A stretch of 57,990 nucleotides of DNA, taken from assembly GCA_903908285.1 (NCBI GenBank), contig CAIVRH010000014.1, positions 1-57,990 of the forward strand, in the 5' to 3' direction. Source of the stretch: an uncultured candidate division Zixibacteria bacterium. Lineage in GTDB: Bacteria; Zixibacteria; MSB-5A5; SM1-73. The position numbers and the translations under genes were made by a program. Below, in pieces: positions 27,081-34,984 of this stretch. Numbering within the stretch: position 1 is the first letter of the stretch; every line of letters begins with the position of its first letter. Below the pieces are notes generated by a model. That model did no database searches and was not told the DNA's origin. It saw only the letters and a list, made by a program, of their open reading frames with translations.

Positions 27081-29333
27081 ATGGACATAACCAAAGACCA
27101 AAAGACTTCTCCCGATTCCAAATCCGCTCTCTTTTATTTTATATTATTCTCCATCGCTTTCCTCCCCCGCCTGCTTTACCTTTTATCCATCGTAAAAAAC
27201 CCCTTTTTCCATTTCCCCATCATCGACTGCCAAACTTACGATGATTGGGCACAGGAAATAGCCAAGGGACACTGGATAGGTGACAAGGTTTTCTGGCAGG
27301 CTCCGCTTTATTCTTATTTTCTGGGGATCATTTATTCGGTCTTTGGACATGACCTGTTCTTAGTCAGATTTATTCAGATTTTGATCGGGTCTTTAAACTG
27401 CCTGCTTCTTTACCTGATATCCAAATCGGCTTTCAACCCCAAAATCGCCCTGATTGCTTTTCTTATGGCTGCTTTTTACGGTCCATTTCTCTTTTTTGAT
27501 GCCGAGCTTTTGAATCCGGTACTGATCATCTTTCTTAATCTGTCCCTGATTCTGGTTTTATTCTCATTCTATCGCTCCCCCGGCAAAAATAAGCTTTTGG
27601 GGGCCGGGATTATCTTAGGGCTTGCCTCGATCACTCACGGTTTGGTTGTGGTATTTCTCCCCTTTGCCGTTCTCTGGATTGCCCGTATCCTCATTAAGAA
27701 GAAATGGCCCACCCGGAAGATCGTGGATTATTCTTTTCGTTTTTTGATCGGTTTTCTGCTGGTGGTTTCGATAACTGCAGCCCGGAATCTGCTGGTGGGA
27801 AAAAATTTGGTATGGATCTCCTCCAATTCGGGGATAAATTTCTTTATCGGGAATAACCCGGACTACGACCAGACCACCTCCATCCGACCGGGAATAGAAT
27901 GGGAGGAGCTGATTCAGCGCCCCATGCAGCACGGTTTTATGAAACCGTCGGAAAGGTCGAATTATTTCTGGCGGGAATCATTCTCCTATATCACTGGGAA
28001 GCCTTTCTCCTATATGCAGCTTCTTTTCAAAAAACTGCTTTTGAGTCTGGATGGTTTTGAAATCAAAAGAAATCAGGATATGTATCTTTTCCGCAGTTAT
28101 TCTTTCATCTTAGGACTCTTGCTCTGGAAATGGGTGATCTATTTCCCTTTGGGAATCATACTCCCCTTGGGTCTTATCGGAATGATCATATACTGGAAAG
28201 ATAGAGCCAAGGCAAGAAATAGGGAACCCAAACCGGTTTTGATTCTACTTTTTATTCTATCTCAAACATTGGCTTTGCTCTTCTTTTTTATCAGTGACCG
28301 GTACCGCATTCCACTGGTTCCCCTTTTGATCATATTTGCCGGTTTTGCGATATACCGGTTTTATGGTATGTTTAAATCAAAACAGTCCGGAGGTTATTGG
28401 ATTCTCATTTTGTTATTTTTGTTTTTCCTGCTTTTAGCTAACCTGCGCCGCCATATTCCGACGGCTGAAGATCGGGCGGAGGAACATTATAACCTGGGGA
28501 TGGTTTTGGCAAAACAGGCCAAGATCGATCCGGCCATAAAAGAATATAAACAAGCCCTATCGTTTGAACCCGGTCATCTGATGGTCCATTTCAACTTAGC
28601 CCTCTTGTATCAGGAGGAAAACAAGAATAAGGAAGCGGAAAACGAGTATGGGGAGGTGATAAAGCTCTTCCCCCCAGGGGCTTTGGCATACAATAATCTG
28701 GGATCGATATATGAGAAGAGAGGCGATCTGTCGAAAGCGGAAGAGCTTTATACCCAAGCATCCCGGCGCCATTCCCTTTTGCCCGATCCTCTATGCAATC
28801 TGGGAAATCTCTATTCGGAAGAGGGAAAATATCCGCAGGCAGTGGAACTGTTCGATTCATGTCTTAAAGTGGACCCGACCTATTATAAAGCCTATAACAG
28901 CTTGGGTGACTTATATTACCGGAAGGGGGAGAATGACCGGGCAATCGATTTCTTCAATAAAGCTCTTTCCATCCGGCCGGATTATGCGGTAGCTCACAAT
29001 AATCTGGGCACGGTCTATATCAAAAAAGGATTGCGGCAAAAAGCATTTACCGAATTTCTTGAGGCGGTAAGCATCAATCCCAGCTATGGCCAAGCCCGCC
29101 TGAACCTGGGTAATTACTACCTGGAGGATAAACAGACACAAATGGCTATTGAGCAATACCAGCGAGCCGTGGTTCTGTTGCCCAATAATCCCAGAGTACA
29201 CTATCATCTGGCGATTGCTTATATGACAAATAATCAACCGGAAAATGCCATCGCGGAATTAAACCAGGCACTATCAATTGATACTACTTTTGTTCCAGCC
29301 AGAGAAATGCTGGAAAAAATCAAGAAAAAGTAA
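27081..29333 (+). CDS. GT39/PMT-like multi-pass membrane glycosyltransferase fused to TPR repeats
   Basis: A protein of 750 residues. The first 450 hold about 10-12 membrane segments. An early loop with CQTYDDWAQEI after the first segment contains acidic residues at the place expected for the catalytic Asp of ArnT/PMT-type GT-C enzymes, followed by FWQAPLYSYFLGIIYSVFG, which matches the family's APLYP-like motif. Residues about 465-745 hold eight or so tetratricopeptide repeats (AEEHYNLGMVLAKQ, LAYNNLGSIYEKRGDL, AHNNLGTVYIKKG). This fits transfer of a sugar from a polyprenyl-phosphate carrier to a protein or lipid in the envelope; donor and acceptor are unknown. The 178-base gap before it holds two short hairpins. 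Confidence 0.78.
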   Translation: MDITKDQKTSPDSKSALFYFILFSIAFLPRLLYLLSIVKNPFFHFPIIDCQTYDDWAQEIAKGHWIGDKVFWQAPLYSYFLGIIYSVFGHDLFLVRFIQILIGSLNCLLLYLISKSAFNPKIALIAFLMAAFYGPFLFFDAELLNPVLIIFLNLSLILVLFSFYRSPGKNKLLGAGIILGLASITHGLVVVFLPFAVLWIARILIKKKWPTRKIVDYSFRFLIGFLLVVSITAARNLLVGKNLVWISSNSGINFFIGNNPDYDQTTSIRPGIEWEELIQRPMQHGFMKPSERSNYFWRESFSYITGKPFSYMQLLFKKLLLSLDGFEIKRNQDMYLFRSYSFILGLLLWKWVIYFPLGIILPLGLIGMIIYWKDRAKARNREPKPVLILLFILSQTLALLFFFISDRYRIPLVPLLIIFAGFAIYRFYGMFKSKQSGGYWILILLFLFFLLLANLRRHIPTAEDRAEEHYNLGMVLAKQAKIDPAIKEYKQALSFEPGHLMVHFNLALLYQEENKNKEAENEYGEVIKLFPPGALAYNNLGSIYEKRGDLSKAEELYTQASRRHSLLPDPLCNLGNLYSEEGKYPQAVELFDSCLKVDPTYYKAYNSLGDLYYRKGENDRAIDFFNKALSIRPDYAVAHNNLGTVYIKKGLRQKAFTEFLEAVSINPSYGQARLNLGNYYLEDKQTQMAIEQYQRAVVLLPNNPRVHYHLAIAYMTNNQPENAIAELNQALSIDTTFVPAREMLEKIKKK

Positions 29334-29425
29334 TTTGGTATAACCAGCTCCAAACTCCCGGTAGCCCGTCTTACCAGGGGAACATCAGCAATTTCCTAAA
29401 GTGTAGGGATAGATACACCCAACCA

Positions 29426-29454
29426 TTGACTTTTCCCTTCCTTTATATTAATTT
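29426..29454 (+). promoter_or_regulatory. Possible promoter of the dehydratase small-subunit gene
   Basis: TTGACT (29426-29431), 17-base spacer, TAATTT (29449-29454), about 40 bases before the start codon. The -10 is weak. Confidence 0.35.
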
Positions 29455-29492
29455 CCCAAAAGCTGATCAATTTAGAAATTAAGGAGACTAAT

Positions 29493-29987
29493 ATGCTAAA
29501 GAATTTCAAAGGGAAAGCCTGGGTAACCGGTGACGACATCGACACCGACCAGATTTTTCACGGGCAATACCTCCCCCTTACCGATCCCAAGGAGATGGCA
29601 AAACATGCCATGGAGTTTGTCCCGGGAATGGAGAATTTTGCCAAAGAGGTCCAGCCCGGAGATATTGTTGTGGCAGGGAAAAACTTCGGCTGCGGCTCAT
29701 CGCGTGAACATGCGGTGGTTTGCTTGAAAGAGAACGGGGTAAGCTGTGTGGTGGCGGATTCATTCGCCCGCATATTCTATCGCAATGCCATAGATTTGGG
29801 CTTTCCGCTTTTGGAATGCCCGGGGATTTCCAAAATGGTGAAGACCGGAGAAGAGATCGAAGTAGATTTGGTAACCGGAGAAGTAACCAATCTCTCCAGC
29901 GGACAAAAATTAAAAGGACAGCCCATATCCGGTCTGGAAATGGAGATTACGGAAAAGGGCGGGCTCTTGAATTATTTGAAACAATGA
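29493..29987 (+). CDS. 3-isopropylmalate/homoaconitate dehydratase small subunit
   Basis: A protein of 164 residues. GDDIDTDQIFHGQYLPL at the N-terminus contains the YL loop that sets substrate size in LeuD/HacB proteins, and GKNFGCGSSREHAVVCLK is the family signature. The swivelling domain pairs with a large iron-sulfur subunit (LeuC/HacA) to isomerise 2-isopropylmalate or a homologue. The length and GKNFGCGSS style match the archaeal/bacterial short LeuD-HacB type. No large subunit is in the window, so it works with a partner encoded elsewhere. The start has AAGGAG seven bases upstream. Exact substrate is undecided. Confidence 0.88.
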   Translation: MLKNFKGKAWVTGDDIDTDQIFHGQYLPLTDPKEMAKHAMEFVPGMENFAKEVQPGDIVVAGKNFGCGSSREHAVVCLKENGVSCVVADSFARIFYRNAIDLGFPLLECPGISKMVKTGEEIEVDLVTGEVTNLSSGQKLKGQPISGLEMEITEKGGLLNYLKQ

Positions 29988-30053
29988 TAATCAGAAGTTT
30001 GTCAAGCTAACTTTGCGATGTTTGAACTGCTGACATGAAAGGCGGTCAATATT

Positions 30054-30791
30054 ATGAAAATAACTATATTCAACGGAAGCCCGAGAGCCGAGCGCGGGAA
30101 TACCCATTTTATGGTGACAGAATTCGCAAAAGGCGCGCAGGAAGCAGGGGCGGAGGTGGAGAACATTTTTCTTGCCGGGAAGGAGATAAAGCCGTGCAAT
30201 GCCTGCTATGCCTGCTGGATGGAAACACCGGGTGAGTGCACCACCCAGGATGATATGGAAGGATTATTCCAAAAAGTCATCTCATCGGACGTTCTTGGCT
30301 TTGCCACCCCTTTGTATGTGGATAATGTCTCCGGGTTGATGAAGAACTTCATGGACCGGCTCATCCCTCTAGCTGATCCTCATTTTGCAAGAGACGAAAA
30401 CGGGGAGAGCAGACATCCGAGAAAGTATGACAAGCCAAACCAAATCATCGTTATCTCCAGCTGCGGTTTTCCGGAGCAGAGTCATTTTCAGGTACTTAGG
30501 GTTTTGTTTCGAAGGATGGCTAGAAATTTCAGCGCAAAGCTGGCTGCCGAGATTTACCGCGGCGGAGGCGGTATTCTGCAAAGCCATGATCCTTCTTTTC
30601 AGCCGTATCTTGAGAGCTACAAGCAACTTTTGCAAACCGCTGGAAAAGAAGTAGTGTTGAATTCAAATTTATCAGAAGACACTATGGCTCAACTTGAAAA
30701 ACCGCTTATTCCCATGCCAAACTTTGTGGATGAATATAGGAAGCGAGCAAACAAGATGTTTGATGAAAGGCTGGCGAAACTGGATAGGTAA
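30054..30791 (+). CDS. Flavodoxin-fold NAD(P)H-dependent FMN reductase/iron-sulfur flavoprotein family
   Basis: A protein of 245 residues. The FMN phosphate loop is NGSPRAERGNTHFM at residues 6-19. CNACYACW at about 47-54 is the double-Cys stretch found in the multimeric flavodoxin WrbA/Isf-like family, although the spacing is not the full 4Fe-4S set of Isf. FATPLYVDNVSGLMKNFMDRL is the family motif around the flavin. The C-terminal third has no recognised motif. Probably a cytosolic electron carrier or reductase with unknown substrate. The start has AAAGGCGG about nine bases upstream. It is the last conserved-type gene before the accessory stretch. Confidence 0.85.
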   Translation: MKITIFNGSPRAERGNTHFMVTEFAKGAQEAGAEVENIFLAGKEIKPCNACYACWMETPGECTTQDDMEGLFQKVISSDVLGFATPLYVDNVSGLMKNFMDRLIPLADPHFARDENGESRHPRKYDKPNQIIVISSCGFPEQSHFQVLRVLFRRMARNFSAKLAAEIYRGGGGILQSHDPSFQPYLESYKQLLQTAGKEVVLNSNLSEDTMAQLEKPLIPMPNFVDEYRKRANKMFDERLAKLDR

Positions 30792-30817
30792 GTGATTGTT
30801 AACTTCACCCCCTTGAT

Positions 30818-30978
30818 CCCTCTCTACATATTTGAGGCTGTGTCACAATTGTGTTTTGAGTTTGTAGCCGCAATCTTTAGATTGCGTAAGTTGTTGGAAT
30901 TCAACAAGGGATTTTCGCAGACTAAAGTCTGCGGCTACAAAAAACCGAGTTATGACACACCCTCATTTATGGAGAGGG
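30818..30978. repeat. MITE-like element with long imperfect terminal inverted repeats
   Basis: The outer ends CCCTCTC (30818) and GAGAGGG (to 30978) lead into GAGG-TGTGTCA words on both sides. The innermost arms TTTGTAGCCGCA (30861-30872) and TGCGGCTACAAA (30930-30941) are perfect, and their continuations are each small palindromes around CTTTAG/CTAAAG. Arms are about 65 bases each around a 30-base centre. There is no open frame, so it is non-autonomous. Similar TGTAGCCGCA...CTTTAG words are, from memory, widespread in bacterial genomes. Confidence 0.7.
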
Positions 30979-31007
30979 GGATATATGGAGTAGTCCAGAT
31001 TCTAGAC

Positions 31008-31035
31008 TTGACAAAATTCCATGAATGGATATAAT
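31008..31035 (+). promoter_or_regulatory. Consensus sigma70 promoter upstream of hicBA
   Basis: TTGACA (31008-31013), 16-base spacer, TATAAT (31030-31035): both hexamers perfect. The predicted start near 31042 leaves about 175 bases before hicB. That leader holds no recognisable riboswitch and only a 28-codon open frame at 31036 without a ribosome site. Confidence 0.75.
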
Positions 31036-31217
31036 ATGATCTGGGAAACAGAATGTCATCGAGTAGAAACAGGGCTTAAGCTAATATTTTCGGTTATAGT
31101 GCTGGATAATAGACTGTATTAGTAAAATAACACAGCATTTTGACTGGTTCAGAACGAAGTAAAGCTTCAAAAAAAGGATTCAAATAATCAACGGGTAGGG
31201 TAACAGAGGAGATCAAT

Positions 31218-31430
31218 ATGGCTGGTAAATATACAGCGGTGATCAAAAAGACAAATGGTTGGTGGATAGGATGGATTGAGGAAGTTCCCGGAGTGAATTG
31301 CCAGGAGAGGACAAAAGAGGAATTACTCTCAACCCTAAAAGAAACCTTGAAGGAAGCGATAGAATTCAACAAGAAAGACGCATTGACCGCAGCAGGCAAA
31401 TCATATCATGAGGCGAAGATTGCCCTATGA
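31218..31430 (+). CDS. hicB: HicB-family antitoxin
   Basis: A protein of 70 residues. It has the HicB partial RNase H-like fold: YTAVIKKTNGWWIGWIEEVPGVNCQ, then TKEELLSTLKETLKEAIEF. No C-terminal DNA-binding domain is present, so it is the short form. It neutralises the HicA toxin translated from the next gene, overlapping by ATGA (31427-31430). The order is antitoxin first, the reverse of the classical hicA-hicB. GAGGAG lies seven bases before the ATG. Short HicB forms often still autoregulate through the complex, which cannot be judged here. Confidence 0.9.
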   Translation: MAGKYTAVIKKTNGWWIGWIEEVPGVNCQERTKEELLSTLKETLKEAIEFNKKDALTAAGKSYHEAKIAL

Positions 31431-31615
31431 AAAGGGGAGCGCTGATCAGACATCTTAAGAAAAATGGGTGTGAACTCTTAAGGGAAGGATCACGCCACTC
31501 TTGGTGGCACAATCCAACTTTTAATAAACGATCGTCTGTGCCACGACATACTGAAATTATCGATGCCTTAGCTAACAAAATCTGCAAGGATTTAGGCGTA
31601 CCGCTGGTAAAATAG
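31427..31615 (+). CDS. hicA: HicA-family mRNA interferase toxin
   Basis: A protein of 62 residues, a dsRBD-like fold (YcfA family). LIRHLKKNGCELLREGSRHSWWHN contains the active His24 in the GSRH context, followed by SVPRHTEI and a helix LANKICKDLGV. HicA cleaves mRNA without ribosomes until bound by HicB. All key features appear intact, so the pair is likely functional. It starts within the hicB stop codon, so translation is coupled. It lies in an AT-richer accessory stretch next to a MITE-like repeat. Confidence 0.9.
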   Translation: MKRGALIRHLKKNGCELLREGSRHSWWHNPTFNKRSSVPRHTEIIDALANKICKDLGVPLVK

Positions 31616-31657
31616 GGCATTTGTTAGGTTCTCGTTGCACCAGACCTAAAAACATAG

Positions 31658-32485
31658 ATGACTGGAATGGATATTGAAAGTCAAATCATAGTTCTATTCG
31701 ACGAGCAAGGTACACCTACATTTCAACCGGATAGAGAGACGGATTGCTTCTTGGGTGTAGCAGTTACATACGATCTTACAGAAGAAAAAGAAATCTTTAG
31801 TTCCTGCAGTGAACTATTCGGGTTATCCAAGACAAAACCTTTTAAGAACAGGCACATAAACAATGCGAGGGCTGAAAGAATATCAGATCTTGTTATCAAG
31901 CTACCTATTCAGATAGTTGTCAGATCAGTGAAGCTAAACAACGAGGAATTTCAATATGTCCTAACTGTTTATGAACAACTTGGTAACGAGCTACGTAAGA
32001 AGCATCGACATATTGGAGAAAGAAACATCGCACAAATATTATATTCTGAAATCCTTGTAGAAACAGTTTTCACTTCTATTACCGATTACATGGAAAGTCA
32101 TTTAGCCGATTCTGCCATCTCAATATATTTAGATAATCACTCCTTCCCCAAAGACGATATAAAAATTCATCTGAAGGATTGGGCTCAAGCAATTCAAGTT
32201 GACGTGGACTCATTCTATGAAAAGTTGGGTCCAAACATAAATGTTCGCACTGCGTCCATCTCGCTGATGACGCAGGACACCCCAAGAAAACGGTTCGTGG
32301 ATGTAATCACGAGTGCAGTCAGCCGTTATTTCTTACGCGAAGACAGTATAAGATTTTCACATGTACCGTTGGAGATATTGCTGAAAAACAATGTCAATAG
32401 TTGCAAGGACATTACACAAACGACTATGGATTTCACAAGACATCTTATGGATCACATGTTAAGAGACCATCCGTTAGTCAATTAA
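31658..32485 (+). CDS. Uncharacterised protein, possibly DUF3800-like (RNase H-type fold)
   Basis: A protein of 275 residues, 42 bases after hicA. I do not recognise it firmly. The N-terminus IIVLFDEQGTPTF (Asp14-Glu15) followed by CFLGVAVTYD resembles the 'DESG...F.LGGV' opening of DUF3800 proteins, and a mid-protein ISIYLDNHSFP at about 153 could supply the next acidic residue of an RNase H-like centre. DUF3800 proteins are often found near toxin-antitoxin and defence genes, which fits the neighbours. No signal peptide or membrane segment. The start could be the first or second Met. Codon use is AT-rich like hicBA and unlike the lpx operon. Confidence 0.6.
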   Translation: MTGMDIESQIIVLFDEQGTPTFQPDRETDCFLGVAVTYDLTEEKEIFSSCSELFGLSKTKPFKNRHINNARAERISDLVIKLPIQIVVRSVKLNNEEFQYVLTVYEQLGNELRKKHRHIGERNIAQILYSEILVETVFTSITDYMESHLADSAISIYLDNHSFPKDDIKIHLKDWAQAIQVDVDSFYEKLGPNINVRTASISLMTQDTPRKRFVDVITSAVSRYFLREDSIRFSHVPLEILLKNNVNSCKDITQTTMDFTRHLMDHMLRDHPLVN

Positions 32486-32504
32486 CGGTCTTAAAAGTTA
32501 TAGC

Positions 32505-32529
32505 ATCAGGAAACCCATGCTCCTGACAC
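32505..32529. repeat. Short dispersed repeat, copy A
   Basis: ATCAGGAAACCCATGCTCCT and following GACAC. Related words occur at 33577-33600 and 33714-33738, all flanking the helix-hairpin-helix gene. Matches are imperfect. Confidence 0.4.
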
Positions 32530-32671
32530 TATTGATTTGTCAGGTGATCGTACAATCCTTTAGATGGGAGTTTCTGCTTGTCTAGATGCGTTGTTCTCAA
32601 ACATCAAGGTTTCCATTAAAACCACAAAAACATTTAAACCAATGAATCTATTAGTTTGAGAGTCTACAAAA

Positions 32672-33268
32672 ATGGATATTAGACAGCCAAAATACAAAAC
32701 ACTCCGTGATTTGCTTTCAATTGAACTTGTGACAAAGGAGGATGAAAGAACTGCTGTACTTATTAAGCTACTAAGGCATGTTAAACAGGAAAAGGTTCTC
32801 ACAAAAGCATATCTAGTGGCTATCTGCCGATGGAAAAGTCCCCGAGCAATACGTCTCATCGAGAGTAACCACCCAGCAACAATCAAAAGTCTAACAAAAA
32901 AAGCTTTAACCACCCGAAGTGAACAACAGAAGATAGAGTATCTCACTCAACTCAAAGGAGTTAACATACCCATGGCTTCTGCTATTCTTACACTTATTAA
33001 CCCTAAACGGTATGGAGTAATCGATATTAGAGTTTGGCAGCTCTTATTCGCTATCAATTCGGTACGTTCAAAACCCAAGGGAATAGGTTTCACTTTCAAG
33101 AACTGGTATCATTACCTTAAGATACTTCGTTACCATGCAAAAGAACTTGGAGTTTCTGTTCGTTCTATAGAAAAGACACTTTTCTTAAACCATCGAAAGC
33201 TACAAAGGGGGATTTTATACGAAAAAAAAGAATCATCCGACAACCAATCCAAGTTTGGTCGTAGATAA
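32672..33268 (+). CDS. Helix-hairpin-helix protein of the DNA-glycosylase-like superfamily, function unknown
   Basis: A protein of 198 residues, basic. LTQLKGVNIPMASAILTLIN at residues 91-110 is a helix-hairpin-helix, and it is followed by PKRYGVIDIRVWQLL with Asp118 and Arg120. This pattern, hairpin then 'hydrophobic-D-x-R', is the core of HhH-GPD DNA glycosylase folds, where the Asp is catalytic. The N-terminal 80 residues are helical and unlike known glycosylases. It probably binds DNA; base excision activity is possible but unproven. It lies alone between short repeats, downstream of the hicBA and DUF3800-like genes. There is no strong ribosome site; the start follows AT-rich DNA. Confidence 0.6.
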   Translation: MDIRQPKYKTLRDLLSIELVTKEDERTAVLIKLLRHVKQEKVLTKAYLVAICRWKSPRAIRLIESNHPATIKSLTKKALTTRSEQQKIEYLTQLKGVNIPMASAILTLINPKRYGVIDIRVWQLLFAINSVRSKPKGIGFTFKNWYHYLKILRYHAKELGVSVRSIEKTLFLNHRKLQRGILYEKKESSDNQSKFGRR

Positions 33269-33756
33269 GTTGGTAAGGGTTTCGGTCGTCTTATCTTCCC
33301 ACAAAATATCAATTCACTATTACTTCAGTGGTGAAAAGGAAAGCTCCCTAATAAGTGGGAGGTACTATCACCGGACGGGAGCGTCTGCTAACGAAAAGTG
33401 CAAGTGAAAAAAATTAAAAAACAAAGCCCAGTAAGGTCAGAAACGTCAGAAACACCGGTATCATAATCTGTTATGTCCTTTGTTATAAACAACATAACTC
33501 ATACCGCAGGATGGCTGAAAAAAATCTGAAGCAATCACCAGAAAGGTCAGTAAGGTCAGAAATACCGGTTTCGTAGGCTACAAACCCTGTGCTCCTGAAA
33601 TCACTCTGTAGTGATTTGATTCAACGAGCTTAAACAAGTCGCATCATCGCTAAGGTGGGATTTTCAATAAATGCAACCGCTATAAATTTTTTGCGTACTG
33701 TTGATAGAAGATAGGTCAGAAACCCTGAGTTCCTAACACAGCACCTTAAGGAAGCT
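33269..33756. repeat. Repeat-rich intergenic stretch
   Basis: 488 bases without a gene. TAAGGTCAG words recur: GTCAGAAACACCGGTATC at 33445-33462 and GTCAGAAATACCGGTTTC at 33555-33572 match at 16 of 18 bases. AAGGTCAG occurs again at 33433, 33543 and 33552, and TAGGTCAGAAACC at 33712. Copies B (33577-33600) and C (33714-33738) of the 25-base dispersed repeat are also here. No regular spacing, so not a CRISPR array. Confidence 0.55.
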
Positions 33757-34671
33757 ATGAGAATCAAACTGTTTATTATCATAATGCTGCTTACGTTTGA
33801 AACCTGTTCAGCGGCTATAGAGTGGTCACAATTTGAATGGATAAGCAGCTCGATTGGAGATAAAACATTCGATCGGGTGGGGATCCTGGTTCCGGTAAAG
33901 CTGAAGAACAACCCGAAAACATTCTGGATGCAGCTCGACACCGGATCTGACTTCACCGTTCTCTATCAAATACCATTCAACCAGTTAAATTACCCGGCCC
34001 AACCCATTAAAGGACAGGAAGACTTCGTTGCCCTCTCCGGCTCGATCGGGAATTGCCCCTTCGATTCTTTCCCGGTGTTTATGTATAAAGATTTTGGTGA
34101 TTCACTCAATGACAAAAAAGTGCATCCGGTGATCGGGTCGGTGGGGCAGGATATTTTGGTAGGTAGGATACTGATCCTGGATTTCCCGAAGAAAAGATTT
34201 TGTTTGACCGATTCGCTTGACCCTGCGGTAAAAAGCCTGCTTTCCCGGGCGAGTTTTGTGAACCTAAACAGGCGGGATAACAAGCTGTTCGTTCATGTGC
34301 AAATTGCGGATACATCTTCTGATGACTTTTTCTATGATACCGGCGCCAGTTTGTTTCCCATAACCACTTCAAAGGCCATGTGGCAAAAGCTAACCGGTTT
34401 GAAGGGAGATGAGAAGAACAATATTCGGATGAAGGTACCTTCTTGGGGACAGGAAGCTGTCCTGATTGGAGCTCCAGCCAAAGGCGAACTCAAGTTCGGA
34501 ACCCTGCGCGTGGCCGGTCCGATGGTTTACTTTGATACGACCGGGATGATAGCTTTTTCGCAGGGACCGTTCAAGGCGGATGGGCTTTTGGGGAACGCCC
34601 TGTTTTATGACGAATACACGGTGGTGATAGATCTGGTCCACAACCGGTTTGGGATTCTCAAGGACAAGTAA
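33757..34671 (+). CDS. Secreted aspartic protease-like protein with two DTG motifs
   Basis: A protein of 304 residues with a signal peptide (MRIKLFIIIMLLTFETCSA). Two aspartic-protease motifs occur in one chain: D61-T-G-S in WMQLDTGSDFTVLY and D194-T-G-A in FFYDTGASLFPI, each followed by hydrophobic strand residues as in pepsin or retropepsin folds. A later ADGLLGNALF resembles the 'GLLG' psi-loop motif. Two DTG sites about 130 residues apart suggest a bilobed, pepsin-like monomer rather than a retropepsin dimer, which is uncommon in bacteria. Expected in the periplasm or outside the cell. The hydrophobic cap normally following the second DTG is present but no disulfide pattern is clear. Substrate unknown. 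Confidence 0.75.
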   Translation: MRIKLFIIIMLLTFETCSAAIEWSQFEWISSSIGDKTFDRVGILVPVKLKNNPKTFWMQLDTGSDFTVLYQIPFNQLNYPAQPIKGQEDFVALSGSIGNCPFDSFPVFMYKDFGDSLNDKKVHPVIGSVGQDILVGRILILDFPKKRFCLTDSLDPAVKSLLSRASFVNLNRRDNKLFVHVQIADTSSDDFFYDTGASLFPITTSKAMWQKLTGLKGDEKNNIRMKVPSWGQEAVLIGAPAKGELKFGTLRVAGPMVYFDTTGMIAFSQGPFKADGLLGNALFYDEYTVVIDLVHNRFGILKDK

Positions 34672-34692
34672 ACGTTGCGGGTCGCATGAATG

Positions 34693-34734
34693 CCCAGACG
34701 AGCGGACGGTGCCCGCGCAGCGCTCCCGTCTGGG
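34693..34734. repeat. GC-rich inverted repeat in the 34672-34984 intergenic stretch
   Basis: Arms CCCAGACG (34693-34700) and CGTCTGGG (34727-34734), extended by further GC words (GGACGGTGCCC against GGGCACGTCC). It lies just after the protease stop. It has no T-run, so a repeat is more likely than a terminator. The rest of this 313-base stretch holds the hairpin at 34796 and no gene. Confidence 0.5.
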
Positions 34735-34795
34735 GGCACGTCCGTGCGATCTCTACTACAAAACATTCTTCTCTTCTTGCCGCTCTGTTGCATCC

Positions 34796-34810
34796 GGGGC
34801 TGGGAGCCCC
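34796..34810. repeat. Small GC hairpin
   Basis: GGGGCT-GGG-AGCCCC inside a GCATCCGGGGCTGGGAG context; it looks like part of a short interspersed repeat. No downstream T-run. Confidence 0.4.
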
Positions 34811-34984
34811 AGCTACGAACTCTCACAAAAATCATGAAAAAAGGGTTGACATTTAAGAATAGGACGGGTTATATATAAACACTTCAAAGGATGACATCGG
34901 AGATGCAAACAACATGTGAATGAATTTGGGCGGACGATTATGTTATTTGTCCTTTGAGCAAAACAAAGAGAGGAGGGTTTTGTT

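Noticed and set aside
31036-31122. 28-codon open frame in the hicBA leader
   Set aside because: It starts at the -10 edge of the promoter, before the predicted transcript start, and has no ribosome site.
33269-33756. Possible CRISPR array
   Set aside because: The repeats are few, imperfect and irregularly spaced, and there are no cas genes.
34649-34878. Short plus-strand frames after the aspartic protease gene
   Set aside because: They cover GC-rich inverted repeats and have no plausible start signal or product.
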